From: Pseudomonadota bacterium
GTDB taxonomy: Bacteria > Pseudomonadota > Gammaproteobacteria > Xanthomonadales > Xanthomonadaceae
DNA length: 61,214 nucleotides
Reading direction: 5' to 3'
NCBI GenBank assembly: GCA_963205495.1
Contig: CAUJIN010000051.1
Span: 1 to 61,214, forward strand
The notes below the pieces were generated by a model, which saw nothing but the letters and a program-made list of their open reading frames with translations, had not been told where the DNA came from and did no database searches. Positions within the stretch are counted from its first letter, which is position 1. Every line of letters starts with the position of its first letter. Positions 39,081 through 47,830 of this stretch are shown here, piece after piece. The position numbers were made by a program, and so were the translations under genes.

Positions 39081-39134
39081 TCAGGTGAAAACGCGGTTGC
39101 GGCCCGCCGCCTTGGCGCGATAGAGCGCATCATC
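39081..39134 (-). pseudogene. C-terminal stump of a GGDEF (diguanylate cyclase) domain
   Basis: The minus strand encodes DDALYRAKAAGRNRVFT and a stop: the last turn of a GGDEF domain (consensus A-D-x-ALY-x-AK-x-x-GRN-x-V). The rest of the domain is absent. It lies immediately after, and one frame off from, the truncated propeller gene, whose TGA stop at 39132-39130 is created within this stump. The two look like the ends of one ancestral gene joined by an internal deletion. Confidence 0.8.
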
Positions 39135-40614
39135 TGGCCACCCACAGTTCGCGGGCGCCATCGTGGGTCCGCGCCAGCACGTCGAGCACTGCCTGGGACT
39201 CGGACTTTTCCCACGGCGTGGCCACCGGCTCGAAGCGCGGCCCCGGCAGTATCCGCATCAGCTCGCCGTGGGAAAACCCGAGCCACAGCGTGTCGCGCCC
39301 TTCGAGGTCGGGGGCGCGCTGGATCATGCGCACCCATGAGGTCGGCAACCCGTCGCGCTCGATGAAGAAGCGCCAGCGCCGGTCCTCGTACAGCGCCAGT
39401 CCGTCTCCGGAAGCACCGACCCACAGCCGCTCGCCGCCGCGCCCATCGGGTTCCACGAGCACCGCGTACACCCCGCTGGCGCGCGAGCCGAACTGCGACA
39501 CCGCGCCCCACGGATTGCCGCCCACGATGGCGCGCGCGATTCCGTTTTCCGTGGCCAGCCAAAGCACCTGGGTGCCGTCGCGGCTGCGCCAGACGCTCAG
39601 CCCGCGCACCGCATTGGAAGGCAGCCCGTAGCGGTAATCGAACACGCTCAGGCGCTCACCGTGCATCCGCATCAGCCCGGCGCGCGAGCCGATCCAAAGC
39701 ATCGTGCTGCCGTCATCCGCCCGGCTTTCTTCCAGGGCATAGAGCATGTCGGAAGGCAGTTCGCCCGAGTGGGTGTTCCACACGCGCTGGCCTTCGGCGT
39801 CGATGCGCCACAAGCCTTCACCGAACGTGGCGACCCAAAGCTGCTCGCGCCCGTCGATCCGCGTCACGTGCAGGTCGTTGATCTGCACGTCGCCGAACCC
39901 GCCGGCATAGCGCTGCCACGCCCCTCCCGGCTCGCGATACCACAGCCCACCGTTGACGCTGGAAACCCAGAAGCGCTCGCTGCCACCCAGCTCGCGCGTC
40001 ACCACGATATCGGTCAACGCGCGCGGCAGCGGCTGGCGCTCCTCCGCGGGCAACCAACGGTCGTCACCCTGATAGCGCAGCAGGCCGGCATCGATCGTCA
40101 GGGCCCACAGGGCGGTCGTTCCCGCCGCATCGGTGGTTTCGGCCAAACGGAACGTGTTGAACGCCGCAAGATCCGGCTGGAAGCGCCAGCGCCCCGCCTC
40201 CAGGCGGGCGACACCGCCACTGTCGAAGCCCACCCACAGGGATCCATCGCCGGTTTTCAGCAGGGCACCCACCGTACCGGCGACGGCGAACTCCCCCTCG
40301 GCTTCCCATCGGTTGCCGTCGAAACGCGCCAGCCGATCGGCCGAAGCCGCCCAGACGAAGCCTTCCGAATCCACCTGCACGCTCACCATGACCGAGGCCG
40401 GAAGGCCGTCGCGGATCGAAAAGGAAGTGAAGGACGGTGCCGCAAGATCGGCCAGGGGAATGGCGCGCGGCGCGGTGGCCCCCGGCGCAGGCACCGCGGA
40501 AGACGACGGCGACGCCGCTGCCGTCGGCAGCGACAGGATCCACCAGAGCGCGAGACAGGCTCCGATGCGAATGGCGACTCCCCCGATCCGCTCCTGCGGC
40601 GGACCCCGGCCCAT
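39130..40614 (-). pseudogene. Two-component-type beta-propeller sensor, truncated (lost Y_Y_Y, membrane and GGDEF parts)
   Basis: 494 codons from the ATG at 40614. A signal-peptide-like N-terminus (RIGACLALWWILSLPTAAA) precedes Reg_prop propeller repeats: FSIRDGLPASVM, SEGFVWAASADRLARFDG, DGSLWVGFDSGGVARL, STMLWIGSRAGLMRMHG, GLPSNAVRGLSVW, ERLWVGASGDGLALYED. In full-length relatives the propeller is followed by a Y_Y_Y domain, a transmembrane helix and a GGDEF or histidine-kinase output domain. Here the frame stops right after ELWVAR, where a GGDEF tail begins in another frame. Without output or membrane anchor it may be secreted as a propeller or be non-functional. The start is uncertain because a CATAAT-like -10 overlaps the ATG. 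Confidence 0.75.
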
Positions 40615-40737
40615 TATGCCTGCGGAACAGCCATCGAATAGCCGAACAAGCGGCTCGCCGGACCGGGCGCGTTCCTGCCCTTGCGGGCCGATCCTGCGGC
40701 AGCGAACAATCCGCGCCTTTCCCTGCGCTTTGACGCC

Positions 40738-41163
40738 ATGCACCCCTGCCTTTCCTGCGGCGCCTGCTGCGCCAGCTACCGGGTCGCCTTCCACTGGATG
40801 GAAACCGACGAAACCACACCCGAAGGCGTGCCGGCGGAGCTGTCCGAACCGCTCGACGCACATCGACTGGTCATGCGCGGCACCCGCGATGCGCCGGTGC
40901 GCTGCGTGGCGCTGGACGCGGCGATCGGCACGCGCTCGCGCTGCACCATCCACACCCGGCGCCCGTCGGTCTGTCGCGCTCTGGAAGCTTCCTGGGAATC
41001 GGGCCGGGAAAGCCCGCAGTGCGACCGCGCGCGCGCCGCGTTCGGCCTGTCGGCGCTGACGCCGGCCGATTGGCGCTGGCGCGATGCCCCTGCCAACGAT
41101 GCCCCGCCCGACGACAGCGACCACAGCCCCGATTCGCCCTCTCAGCCGCCGGTTGCCGCCTGA
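40738..41163 (+). CDS. YkgJ family cysteine-cluster protein
   Basis: 141 residues starting MHPCLSCGACCASYRVAFHW. The C-x-x-C-x-x-x-C-C type motif and the later RPSVCRALEASWE with PQC fit the YkgJ family, thought to bind zinc or an Fe-S cluster. Exact function unknown. The start at 40738 puts the first Cys at position 4, as usual in the family; an in-frame upstream start has no support. Divergent from the truncated propeller gene. Confidence 0.85.
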   Translation: MHPCLSCGACCASYRVAFHWMETDETTPEGVPAELSEPLDAHRLVMRGTRDAPVRCVALDAAIGTRSRCTIHTRRPSVCRALEASWESGRESPQCDRARAAFGLSALTPADWRWRDAPANDAPPDDSDHSPDSPSQPPVAA

Positions 41164-41225
41164 GCCGCAGCGCGCGACAGGTATCCTGCGTCGGCACCAT
41201 CGCCCCGACCTCGCTGGAATCCATC

Positions 41226-42185
41226 ATGTCCGCTCCCGAACCTGCGCTCTCTCCGCTCGCCCCGCCCGGCTTCCTCGACGCCCTTGCGCGCGGCATCGGC
41301 CAGGTGATGCTGCAGGACAACCGCTGGGCCGGGCTGCTGTTTCTGGCCGGGGTGGCCTTCAATTCGATCCCGCTCGGCCTCGCCGTGGTGCTCGGCACCG
41401 CGGTCAGCACGGGCACGGCGCTGGCGCTGGGCGCCGACCGAACGGCGGTACGCTGCGGCCTGTTCGGTTTCAACGGAGCGCTCACTGCGCTGGCGCTGCT
41501 GGTGTTCCTTGAGCCTGCGGCGCTGACCTGGGCGCTGATCGCGCTGGCCGCGGCCACCAGCACGGTGCTGATGGCGGCGATGCAGCGGCTCTTGCAGCCC
41601 TGGAATCTCGCGGTGCTGACCGCGCCTTTCGTTTTCACCGCCTGGTGCGGCTTACTCGCCACCGGACGGCTCGGGCGACTGGAACCCACCCTGCTCCTGC
41701 CCACCGCCACGCTGCCGGATGCGGCCCGCGTGGAAGGCGTGGTCGGCGCAGGCACGGTGCTGGAGGGGCTGCTCAACGGCGTGGCACAGATTTTCTTCCA
41801 GCAGGGCGCGGTGGCCGGGCTGCTGTTCTGTGCCGGGCTCGCGCTGGCCTCCAGGCAGGCATTGGTGGCGGCACTGGCCGGTTCGGCGATCGGACTGGCC
41901 ACCGGATGGATCGGCGGCGCGGCCGAACCCGCCCTGCGCGCCGGGCTCTACGGCTTCAATCCCGCGCTCACCGCGATCGCGCTGTGGACGGTGTTCCTGC
42001 GTCTGGACCTGGCCGGCGCGCTCTACGGCGCGTTGGCCTGCGTGGCCTCGGCGAACCTGTTCGCGGCACTGTCCGCGGGACTGGCGCCGTTCGGGCTGCC
42101 GGCGCTGACCTTTCCCTTCGTCGCGGCAACCTGGGTATTCCTGCTGGCCGCGCCGAAGCTGGCCAGCCTGCGCCCGCGCGCCTGA
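41226..42185 (+). CDS. Urea transporter (UT family)
   Basis: 319 residues, strongly hydrophobic with about ten membrane segments in two homologous halves. The paired UT signature is visible as LLFLAGVAFNSIPLG with GLFGFNGALTALAL in the first half and LLFCAGLALAS with GLYGFNPALTAIAL in the second. Urea transporters form trimeric channels that let urea cross the inner membrane. No urease gene is in the window. The stop is 33 bp from the convergent M14 peptidase gene. Confidence 0.9.
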   Translation: MSAPEPALSPLAPPGFLDALARGIGQVMLQDNRWAGLLFLAGVAFNSIPLGLAVVLGTAVSTGTALALGADRTAVRCGLFGFNGALTALALLVFLEPAALTWALIALAAATSTVLMAAMQRLLQPWNLAVLTAPFVFTAWCGLLATGRLGRLEPTLLLPTATLPDAARVEGVVGAGTVLEGLLNGVAQIFFQQGAVAGLLFCAGLALASRQALVAALAGSAIGLATGWIGGAAEPALRAGLYGFNPALTAIALWTVFLRLDLAGALYGALACVASANLFAALSAGLAPFGLPALTFPFVAATWVFLLAAPKLASLRPRA

Positions 42186-42218
42186 ACCGCGCCGCCCGTG
42201 CGTGCAGGCGGTGCGGGA

Positions 42219-44711
42219 TCATCCGTCCGCGCCGCCGCTCTCGAATCCATCGCGGAAGATCGGATCGCCCGGCGGGGTCTGCGCATCGCGGCAGGCCTGT
42301 CCACCGGCGCTCAGACGTATGTTGTCCACCGCCCAACCGGCCGCATTGAGCGACACATCCGACTTGAGACGGAAGCGCAGCCGGAAGGCGCTGCCGCCGG
42401 CCGCCGAGGCCGGCAGTTCGATCCGGTTCGCCTGCCAGGCGGTGCGGCCGTCGCAGCGGTAGACCTCGTTCCAGCTCGCGCCGCCGTTGCTGCTGTACTC
42501 CACATACCCGAAGTCATAGTTGGCTTCGGTGGCGCAGCGGTCCTCGAACTCCAGCACGAGATCCGCGTATCCGGTGAGGTCGAGATTGGCGGCCAGCATC
42601 AGCGAAACATTGGCATTGTTGGGATAGCCCGGCGTATGCCAGGCCTTGCCCGCATGCCCACCGACACCGCTGCCGATGACCCAGGGCGACTGCGCGGTCC
42701 AGTTCGCGCCGCCCTGCTCGGCATCGTCGAACAGCCGTTCGCACACCGACAGCAGCGCGAAGTCGCGCGTCTGCGTCTGGCCTCCTGACAGCGGGACGGA
42801 CTGGATCGTTTCGCTCAGGTAGCCCGGCGCGCGGACTTCTACTTCTACGGTGCCGGCGCGCAGGGTGCGCGCGTAGCTGCCGTCGACGGGGCTGGACTGG
42901 GCGACGCGCGTTTCCTGCGTGACCGGATTGCGCACCGTCACCTGCGCGGCCACGGGCGTGCCGTCGGCGTGGGCCGTGACCGTGCCGGCGAGCGTGGCGA
43001 TCTGGGCGGCGGGCGCGACGTCCACGAAGACCGCATCGGGCGTACCCGCTCGCCCCTGGCTGTCGGTGCCCTGCACGAACAGCAGGTGGCGGCCGTCGGA
43101 CAGGCCCGCGCTGGACAAGGTTCCCACTGCGGTTTCCTGGGTCGAGTTGAACGCGCCGTCCGCCGCAGTCAGAGGCATCGCGGCAGCGCCCGGCGCCCAC
43201 GGCGGCGCATCGAGAAAGGCCGCCGCCGAGGCGATCGGATAGGTGGTCTGGGTGCCGTTGGACTGGTTGAAACGGGCGCTGTGGAGCGAGGCGCTGACCG
43301 GCACGGGATCGCCCTGCGCGATCAGGTCGGCGGACGCGGCGATCGAGACCGTATCCGGCCCGTAGGGCAGGCGATACGGCGCGAACGCCGCGCGCGCGGC
43401 GTAGCGCAGCGCCGCAAGGTTGAGCGGATAGGTGCTCGACTCGAAGCTGCCGCAGCCCTCGAAGAAGGACGTACCCAACTCGATGGTGTAGGACGGCGCG
43501 CCCAGGAATCCGTAGAAGGTGTCGTCGGTGGTGCCGTCGGTCGGGTACAGCTCCACCGCTGCCTGCGGGGTGTAATTGTTGAACCAGGCCATGCGCCGGC
43601 CGAGGGTGCGCAGCGCGGCGTCGTTCGGCGCGGGCGTGCTGGTGTCACCCCAGGACCACAGCACCAGCTGCGAGTAGCTGTGCACGTCGAAGAACAGGCC
43701 GCGGTAATCGTCCGGCGCCGGCGTGGTGGTGTTGTCCGGACGACGGTCCTCCAGCACGCCGCCCGAATAGACCCCGCCCGCACCGGGCGTACCGGCGACG
43801 TAGGTCACCAGGTTCTGCGTCTCCGGCTCCGACATCGCCACCGGGCCGCGGTAGGTCTCGTCGCAGGCATAGCCGCTGGAGCCGCCCCCGCCGGTGGTGT
43901 TCCAGTGGAAGGGGAAGTTGCGGTTGAGGTCGGTGCCGTACGAACTGCTGCCGCACGAACCGTTGGAGTTGTTGGTGTTCTTGCGCCAGGACAGGCCCGT
44001 CTCGGCCTTTTTGCGGCCGTCCGGGTTCGCCATGAGGATCAGGTGGAAGTCGACGTGGTCGAGCAGCCAGGTGGCCTGCGGATCCTGCCCATAGCCGGAA
44101 GCCAGCCACTCGGCGAAGCGGGTGAGGAGTTCGGCCGGGGTGTACTCGCGCGCGTGGATCGAACCGTAGGCGACGAAGGCCGGGCGCTGGGGGTCGGCAC
44201 CCAGGGTATTGAAGTTGGTCAGCCGCAGCACGCGCATGTCGTGGCCGCTGGCCGGGTTCTGGGTCTTCTCCCAGCTCGAACCGATGCTGCCCACCGCGGC
44301 CAGCTGCGGATAAGCGAGCGCGAGGTCGTCCATGGTCTGGTAGGCGCCTTCCACGGTGCGGTAGCAGGCAAATCCCGGGATCGAGGGATAGCCGCCGGCG
44401 CTGAGCGTGCGGGTGCCGGCCGCGAGCGCGGTGTCCAGGATCTTCCGGAACTCGCGCAGCTGCGCGGTGCCGGCCAGGTCGATCCGCACGCTCAGGCCGG
44501 CGGCTTCGAGCCGCGCGATCCCGGCCTCGTCCGCGTCCACCCGCAGCACCTGACGCTTTGCGTCGATCTGGGCGTGCTGGAGATGGGCGGTGGCGCGATG
44601 CAGCGCGGCACGGTCCGGCCAATGCGCCTCGACCATCCATTCCTCGGCGGCGGCGCTGGAAAACGCCGCGCACGCGGCAACGGCCGCAGCGGCAAGAACA
44701 AGGGTGCGCAT
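42219..44711 (-). CDS. Secreted M14 zinc carboxypeptidase with C-terminal extension
   Basis: 830 residues with a signal peptide (MRTLVLAAAAVAACAAFSSA). A ~85-residue prodomain-like part precedes the peptidase domain: zinc ligands His186 and Glu189 (SIHAREY) and His344 (FDVHSY), substrate Arg264 (DLNRNF), and catalytic Glu411 (YTIELGT). After ~440 come beta-sandwich domains: one with VSASLHSARFNQSN, a carboxypeptidase-regulatory-like part (VTAHADGTPVAAQVTVRNPV), and a jelly-roll segment (~650-815). The protein ends FRDGFESGGADG; short FxDGFE tails recur at the ends of secreted proteins in this order (recollection). Expected role: extracellular removal of C-terminal amino acids. A GGGGA ribosome site lies ~9 nt before the ATG. 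Confidence 0.93.
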   Translation of the reverse strand: MRTLVLAAAAVAACAAFSSAAAEEWMVEAHWPDRAALHRATAHLQHAQIDAKRQVLRVDADEAGIARLEAAGLSVRIDLAGTAQLREFRKILDTALAAGTRTLSAGGYPSIPGFACYRTVEGAYQTMDDLALAYPQLAAVGSIGSSWEKTQNPASGHDMRVLRLTNFNTLGADPQRPAFVAYGSIHAREYTPAELLTRFAEWLASGYGQDPQATWLLDHVDFHLILMANPDGRKKAETGLSWRKNTNNSNGSCGSSSYGTDLNRNFPFHWNTTGGGGSSGYACDETYRGPVAMSEPETQNLVTYVAGTPGAGGVYSGGVLEDRRPDNTTTPAPDDYRGLFFDVHSYSQLVLWSWGDTSTPAPNDAALRTLGRRMAWFNNYTPQAAVELYPTDGTTDDTFYGFLGAPSYTIELGTSFFEGCGSFESSTYPLNLAALRYAARAAFAPYRLPYGPDTVSIAASADLIAQGDPVPVSASLHSARFNQSNGTQTTYPIASAAAFLDAPPWAPGAAAMPLTAADGAFNSTQETAVGTLSSAGLSDGRHLLFVQGTDSQGRAGTPDAVFVDVAPAAQIATLAGTVTAHADGTPVAAQVTVRNPVTQETRVAQSSPVDGSYARTLRAGTVEVEVRAPGYLSETIQSVPLSGGQTQTRDFALLSVCERLFDDAEQGGANWTAQSPWVIGSGVGGHAGKAWHTPGYPNNANVSLMLAANLDLTGYADLVLEFEDRCATEANYDFGYVEYSSNGGASWNEVYRCDGRTAWQANRIELPASAAGGSAFRLRFRLKSDVSLNAAGWAVDNIRLSAGGQACRDAQTPPGDPIFRDGFESGGADG

Positions 44712-44795
44712 CGATGGTTCCCCGAAACGAAAGGCGCGATGTTACTCCTGCGCAGGGCCACATGCCGCAGCCGCTCGGGGCGCTCCGGTTCCGGA

Positions 44796-46310
44796 TCAGC
44801 CGGCCTGTGACATGCGCCGACAGCCGATGGCCTCGGCCAGGTGCGCGGTGGCGATATCCTCGACTCCGGCAAGGTCCGCGATGGTTCGCGCCACGCGCAG
44901 GATGCGCTGGCTGGCGCGCGCGGAAAGCTGCATGCGGTCCACGGCGCGTTCGAGCAGCGCCTGGTCGCCGACCGAGAGCCGACAGTCGCGTTCGGTAAGC
45001 TGCGGCGGCAGTGCCGCGTTGCAGAAGCCGGCGCGCGCCACCTGGCGTGCCCGCGCGGCTTCCACACGCGCCCGGACCTGCGCGCTGGATTCCCCGCGCG
45101 GTGCTTCCGGACGAAGGTCTGCGGCCGGCACGCGCGGCACTTCGATTTGCAGGTCGATGCGATCCAGCAGCGGTCCGGAAATGCGCGCCCGGTAGCGCGC
45201 GATCTGTTCGCGGCTGCAGCGGCAGCGCCCGTTCGGATCACCGGCCCAGCCGCAGGGGCAGGGGTTCATCGCTGCCACCAACTGGAAGCGCGCCGGGAAC
45301 TCGGCCTGTCGCGCGGCGCGGGAAATCACGATGCGGCCCGACTCCAGCGGCTCGCGCAGCACCTCCAGGGTGCGCCGCTCCCACTCGGGCAGCTCATCCA
45401 GAAACAGCACGCCGCGGTGCGCCAGGCTGATCTCGCCCGGGCGCAGGCACGCTGCGCCGCCACCGCCCACCAGGGCCACCGCGGTGGCGGTGTGGTGCGG
45501 GGCGCGGTAGGGCGGCCTGCGCCAGCGCGCAAGGTCCACCCCCTGCCCCGTGAGCGAGGCGACGGCGGCACATTCGAGCGCTTCCGCATCGCTGATCGAG
45601 GGCAAAAGGGTCGGAAGGCGCTGCGCCAGCATCGACTTGCCGCTTCCGGGCGGACCGACCATCAAGAGGTTGTGGCCGCCGGCCGCGGCGACTTCCAGCG
45701 CGCGCCGCGCCGCAGGCTGGCCGCGCACGTCGGAAAGGTCGGGCAGCGCGGCGTCCACTTCGCCTGCGGCGACTTCAGGCAGCGGCCCGGGCAGCTCGCG
45801 TCCGGATTGCAGCAGGGCGCAGACCTCCAGCAGGGTGCGGGCAAAGCGCGTGCCCGCGTGCCGTGCGAGCGAGGCTTCGGCACGGTTTTCCAGCGGCAGG
45901 ACGATCTGCCGCCCGGCCTGCGCGGCGGCCAGCACCGCTGGCAGCGCGCCTTCCACCGGGCGCAGCTCGCCGGTCAGGGCCAGTTCGCCGTGGAACTCCC
46001 AGTCGCGCAGCGCCTCGCGCGGCAACTGGCCGGACGCGGCGAGGATGCCGAGCGCGATCGGAAGATCGAAGCGGCTGCCGTCCTTGGGCACGTCCGCCGG
46101 GGCCAGGTTGATGGTGATGCGCCGCTGCGGCAGCTCCAGCTGCGAACAGGCGAGCGCGGCGCGCACGCGGTCGCGGCTCTCCTTCACCGCGGCGTCGGGC
46201 AGGCCGACGATCGACACCGCCGGCAGGCCGCCGGCGACATGCACTTCCACCCGCACCTCGGGGGCCTGCACGCCGGACTGGGCGCGGCTGTGGACCAGGG
46301 CCAGGCTCAT
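44796..46310 (-). CDS. comM: ComM/YifB Mg-chelatase-like AAA+ ATPase
   Basis: 504 residues. N-terminal Lon-like fold (~15-140: VHVAGGLPAVSIVGLPDAAV, KDGSRFDLPIALGIL), then a magnesium-chelatase-like AAA+ domain with Walker A GPPGSGKS, the PHHTATAVALVGGG loop, Walker B GVLFLDELPEW and the zinc-like NPCPCG ... CRCS cluster, and a C-terminal helical domain. ComM is a hexameric helicase that extends branch migration during natural transformation. The start overlaps the stop of a DUF488 stump (ATGA), whose last codons carry the GGGGGAG ribosome site for comM. Confidence 0.95.
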   Translation of the reverse strand: MSLALVHSRAQSGVQAPEVRVEVHVAGGLPAVSIVGLPDAAVKESRDRVRAALACSQLELPQRRITINLAPADVPKDGSRFDLPIALGILAASGQLPREALRDWEFHGELALTGELRPVEGALPAVLAAAQAGRQIVLPLENRAEASLARHAGTRFARTLLEVCALLQSGRELPGPLPEVAAGEVDAALPDLSDVRGQPAARRALEVAAAGGHNLLMVGPPGSGKSMLAQRLPTLLPSISDAEALECAAVASLTGQGVDLARWRRPPYRAPHHTATAVALVGGGGAACLRPGEISLAHRGVLFLDELPEWERRTLEVLREPLESGRIVISRAARQAEFPARFQLVAAMNPCPCGWAGDPNGRCRCSREQIARYRARISGPLLDRIDLQIEVPRVPAADLRPEAPRGESSAQVRARVEAARARQVARAGFCNAALPPQLTERDCRLSVGDQALLERAVDRMQLSARASQRILRVARTIADLAGVEDIATAHLAEAIGCRRMSQAG

Positions 46311-46441
46311 GCCGCTCCCCCGTTCGATGGCGGGAAGGCGTGCGCGTCCGCCACGCCGCGCACGTCGGAGGCTTCCAGCAGGGCGAGGAAGTCCACGAGG
46401 CTGCGGTTGGAGTGGCCGAGGAGGCAGAAGGCGGGCTTCAT
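46307..46441 (-). pseudogene. N-terminal stump of a DUF488 protein
   Basis: 44 codons: MKPAFCLLGHSNRSLVDFLA, LLEASDVRGVADAHAFPPSN, then GGAA and stop. DUF488 proteins begin I-x-T-IGHSN-R-S-x-x-F-x-x-LL ... VVDVR-x-x-P and run for 120-170 residues. Here the V-DVR motif has become VADAH and the protein ends just after it, at the comM start. It is probably a remnant that now serves as a short upstream frame coupled to comM. Confidence 0.6.
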
Positions 46442-46451
46442 GCCGGGCCCA

Positions 46452-46754
46452 TCACCGTGCGCATGCACTGGTCCGGAACGCGCCGCCGGGTCGGGACGCC
46501 TCCCGGCCAGGCTTTGCATCGTCCGCGCGCAGCGCAAGGGCATATTCCAGCGCCTCCAGCCGCGCGCGGGTGCGCAGCAGCAGGGCGCGCTGCAGTTCGA
46601 ATTCCTCCCGCGACACCGGATCCAGACTGCGCAGGACGGCGCGCAGCTCGCTGCGGAATCGCTCTTCCAGCGCGGCGCGCGCTTCGCCCAGGGATTCGGG
46701 CAGCAGCGCGCCCAAACGGTGTGCCAGCTCATCGGCCAACTGCCTGCTTTCCAT
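46452..46754 (-). CDS. ubiK: UbiK accessory factor (YqiC/BMFP family)
   Basis: 100 residues. A short, mostly helical protein: LADELAHRLGALLPESLGEA, then RAVLRSLDPVSREEFELQRA and a coiled-coil C-terminal part RTRARLEALEYALAL. This matches UbiK, a membrane-fusogenic coiled-coil protein that helps the aerobic ubiquinone biosynthesis complex with UbiJ. A strong ribosome site GGAGG stands 7 nt before the ATG. The last ~20 residues are low in complexity and may not be conserved. Confidence 0.88.
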   Translation of the reverse strand: MESRQLADELAHRLGALLPESLGEARAALEERFRSELRAVLRSLDPVSREEFELQRALLLRTRARLEALEYALALRADDAKPGREASRPGGAFRTSACAR

Positions 46755-46802
46755 GGATGTGCCTCCGGATGGGACATCCCAAATGCTTTCACGGAAAACG
46801 CA

Positions 46803-47211
<409 letters not shown>

Positions 47212-47284
47212 CGCGCCGCGCCGGGTCACGTTCCGGCGCAAGGCGCGTCAGCGCAGCTACCTCACCGCGTCGGGGAGAACGCGC

Positions 47285-47830
47285 ATGATGTGGATGCTTT
47301 TCGCTTTGCTGATCGGCGCGCTGGCGTGGACGGTCTTCGCGTTCAACCGCCTGGTGCGCCTGCGCAACCAGCGGCGCACCGCCTGGGCCGACATCGACGT
47401 GCAGCTGCATCGCCGGCACGACCTCGTCCCTGCGCTGGTGGCGGCGGTGAATGCCTATGCCGCGCACGAACAGGCCACGCTGCAGGCCGTGGCCGAGCTG
47501 CGCAGCCGCGCCATGGGCGGCGCCACGCCGGCACCGCAGGGCCGCCTCGAAACCGAACTGCAGTCCGCCATCGGGCGCCTGCTGGCCATCGGCGAGGGCT
47601 ACCCCGATCTCAAGGCCAGCGCCAATTTCGCGCAATTGCAGCGCGAACTGGTGGACGTGGAAGACCAGCTCCAGTACGCGCGGCGCTTCTACAACGGAGC
47701 CACGCGCGACTACAACGACGCCATCCAGCGCGTCCCGGACCTCCTCATCGCGCGCGCCTGCGGCTTTCCACCGGCCGAATTCTTTCAGGCCGAAGCCGCA
47801 TCCCGCGCCGCACCGCAGGTACTGCCATGA
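47285..47830 (+). CDS. LemA family protein
   Basis: 181 residues. One N-terminal transmembrane helix (MLFALLIGALAWTVFAF) then the LemA four-helix domain: AWADIDVQLHRRHDLVPALV, ASANFAQLQRELVDVEDQLQ, YARRFYNGATRDYNDAIQRV. Inner-membrane protein of unknown molecular role. It overlaps the next gene (DUF2207) by ATGA. LemA and DUF2207 genes are found together in many bacteria. A GGAG ribosome site lies 9 nt before the start. Confidence 0.93.
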   Translation: MMWMLFALLIGALAWTVFAFNRLVRLRNQRRTAWADIDVQLHRRHDLVPALVAAVNAYAAHEQATLQAVAELRSRAMGGATPAPQGRLETELQSAIGRLLAIGEGYPDLKASANFAQLQRELVDVEDQLQYARRFYNGATRDYNDAIQRVPDLLIARACGFPPAEFFQAEAASRAAPQVLP

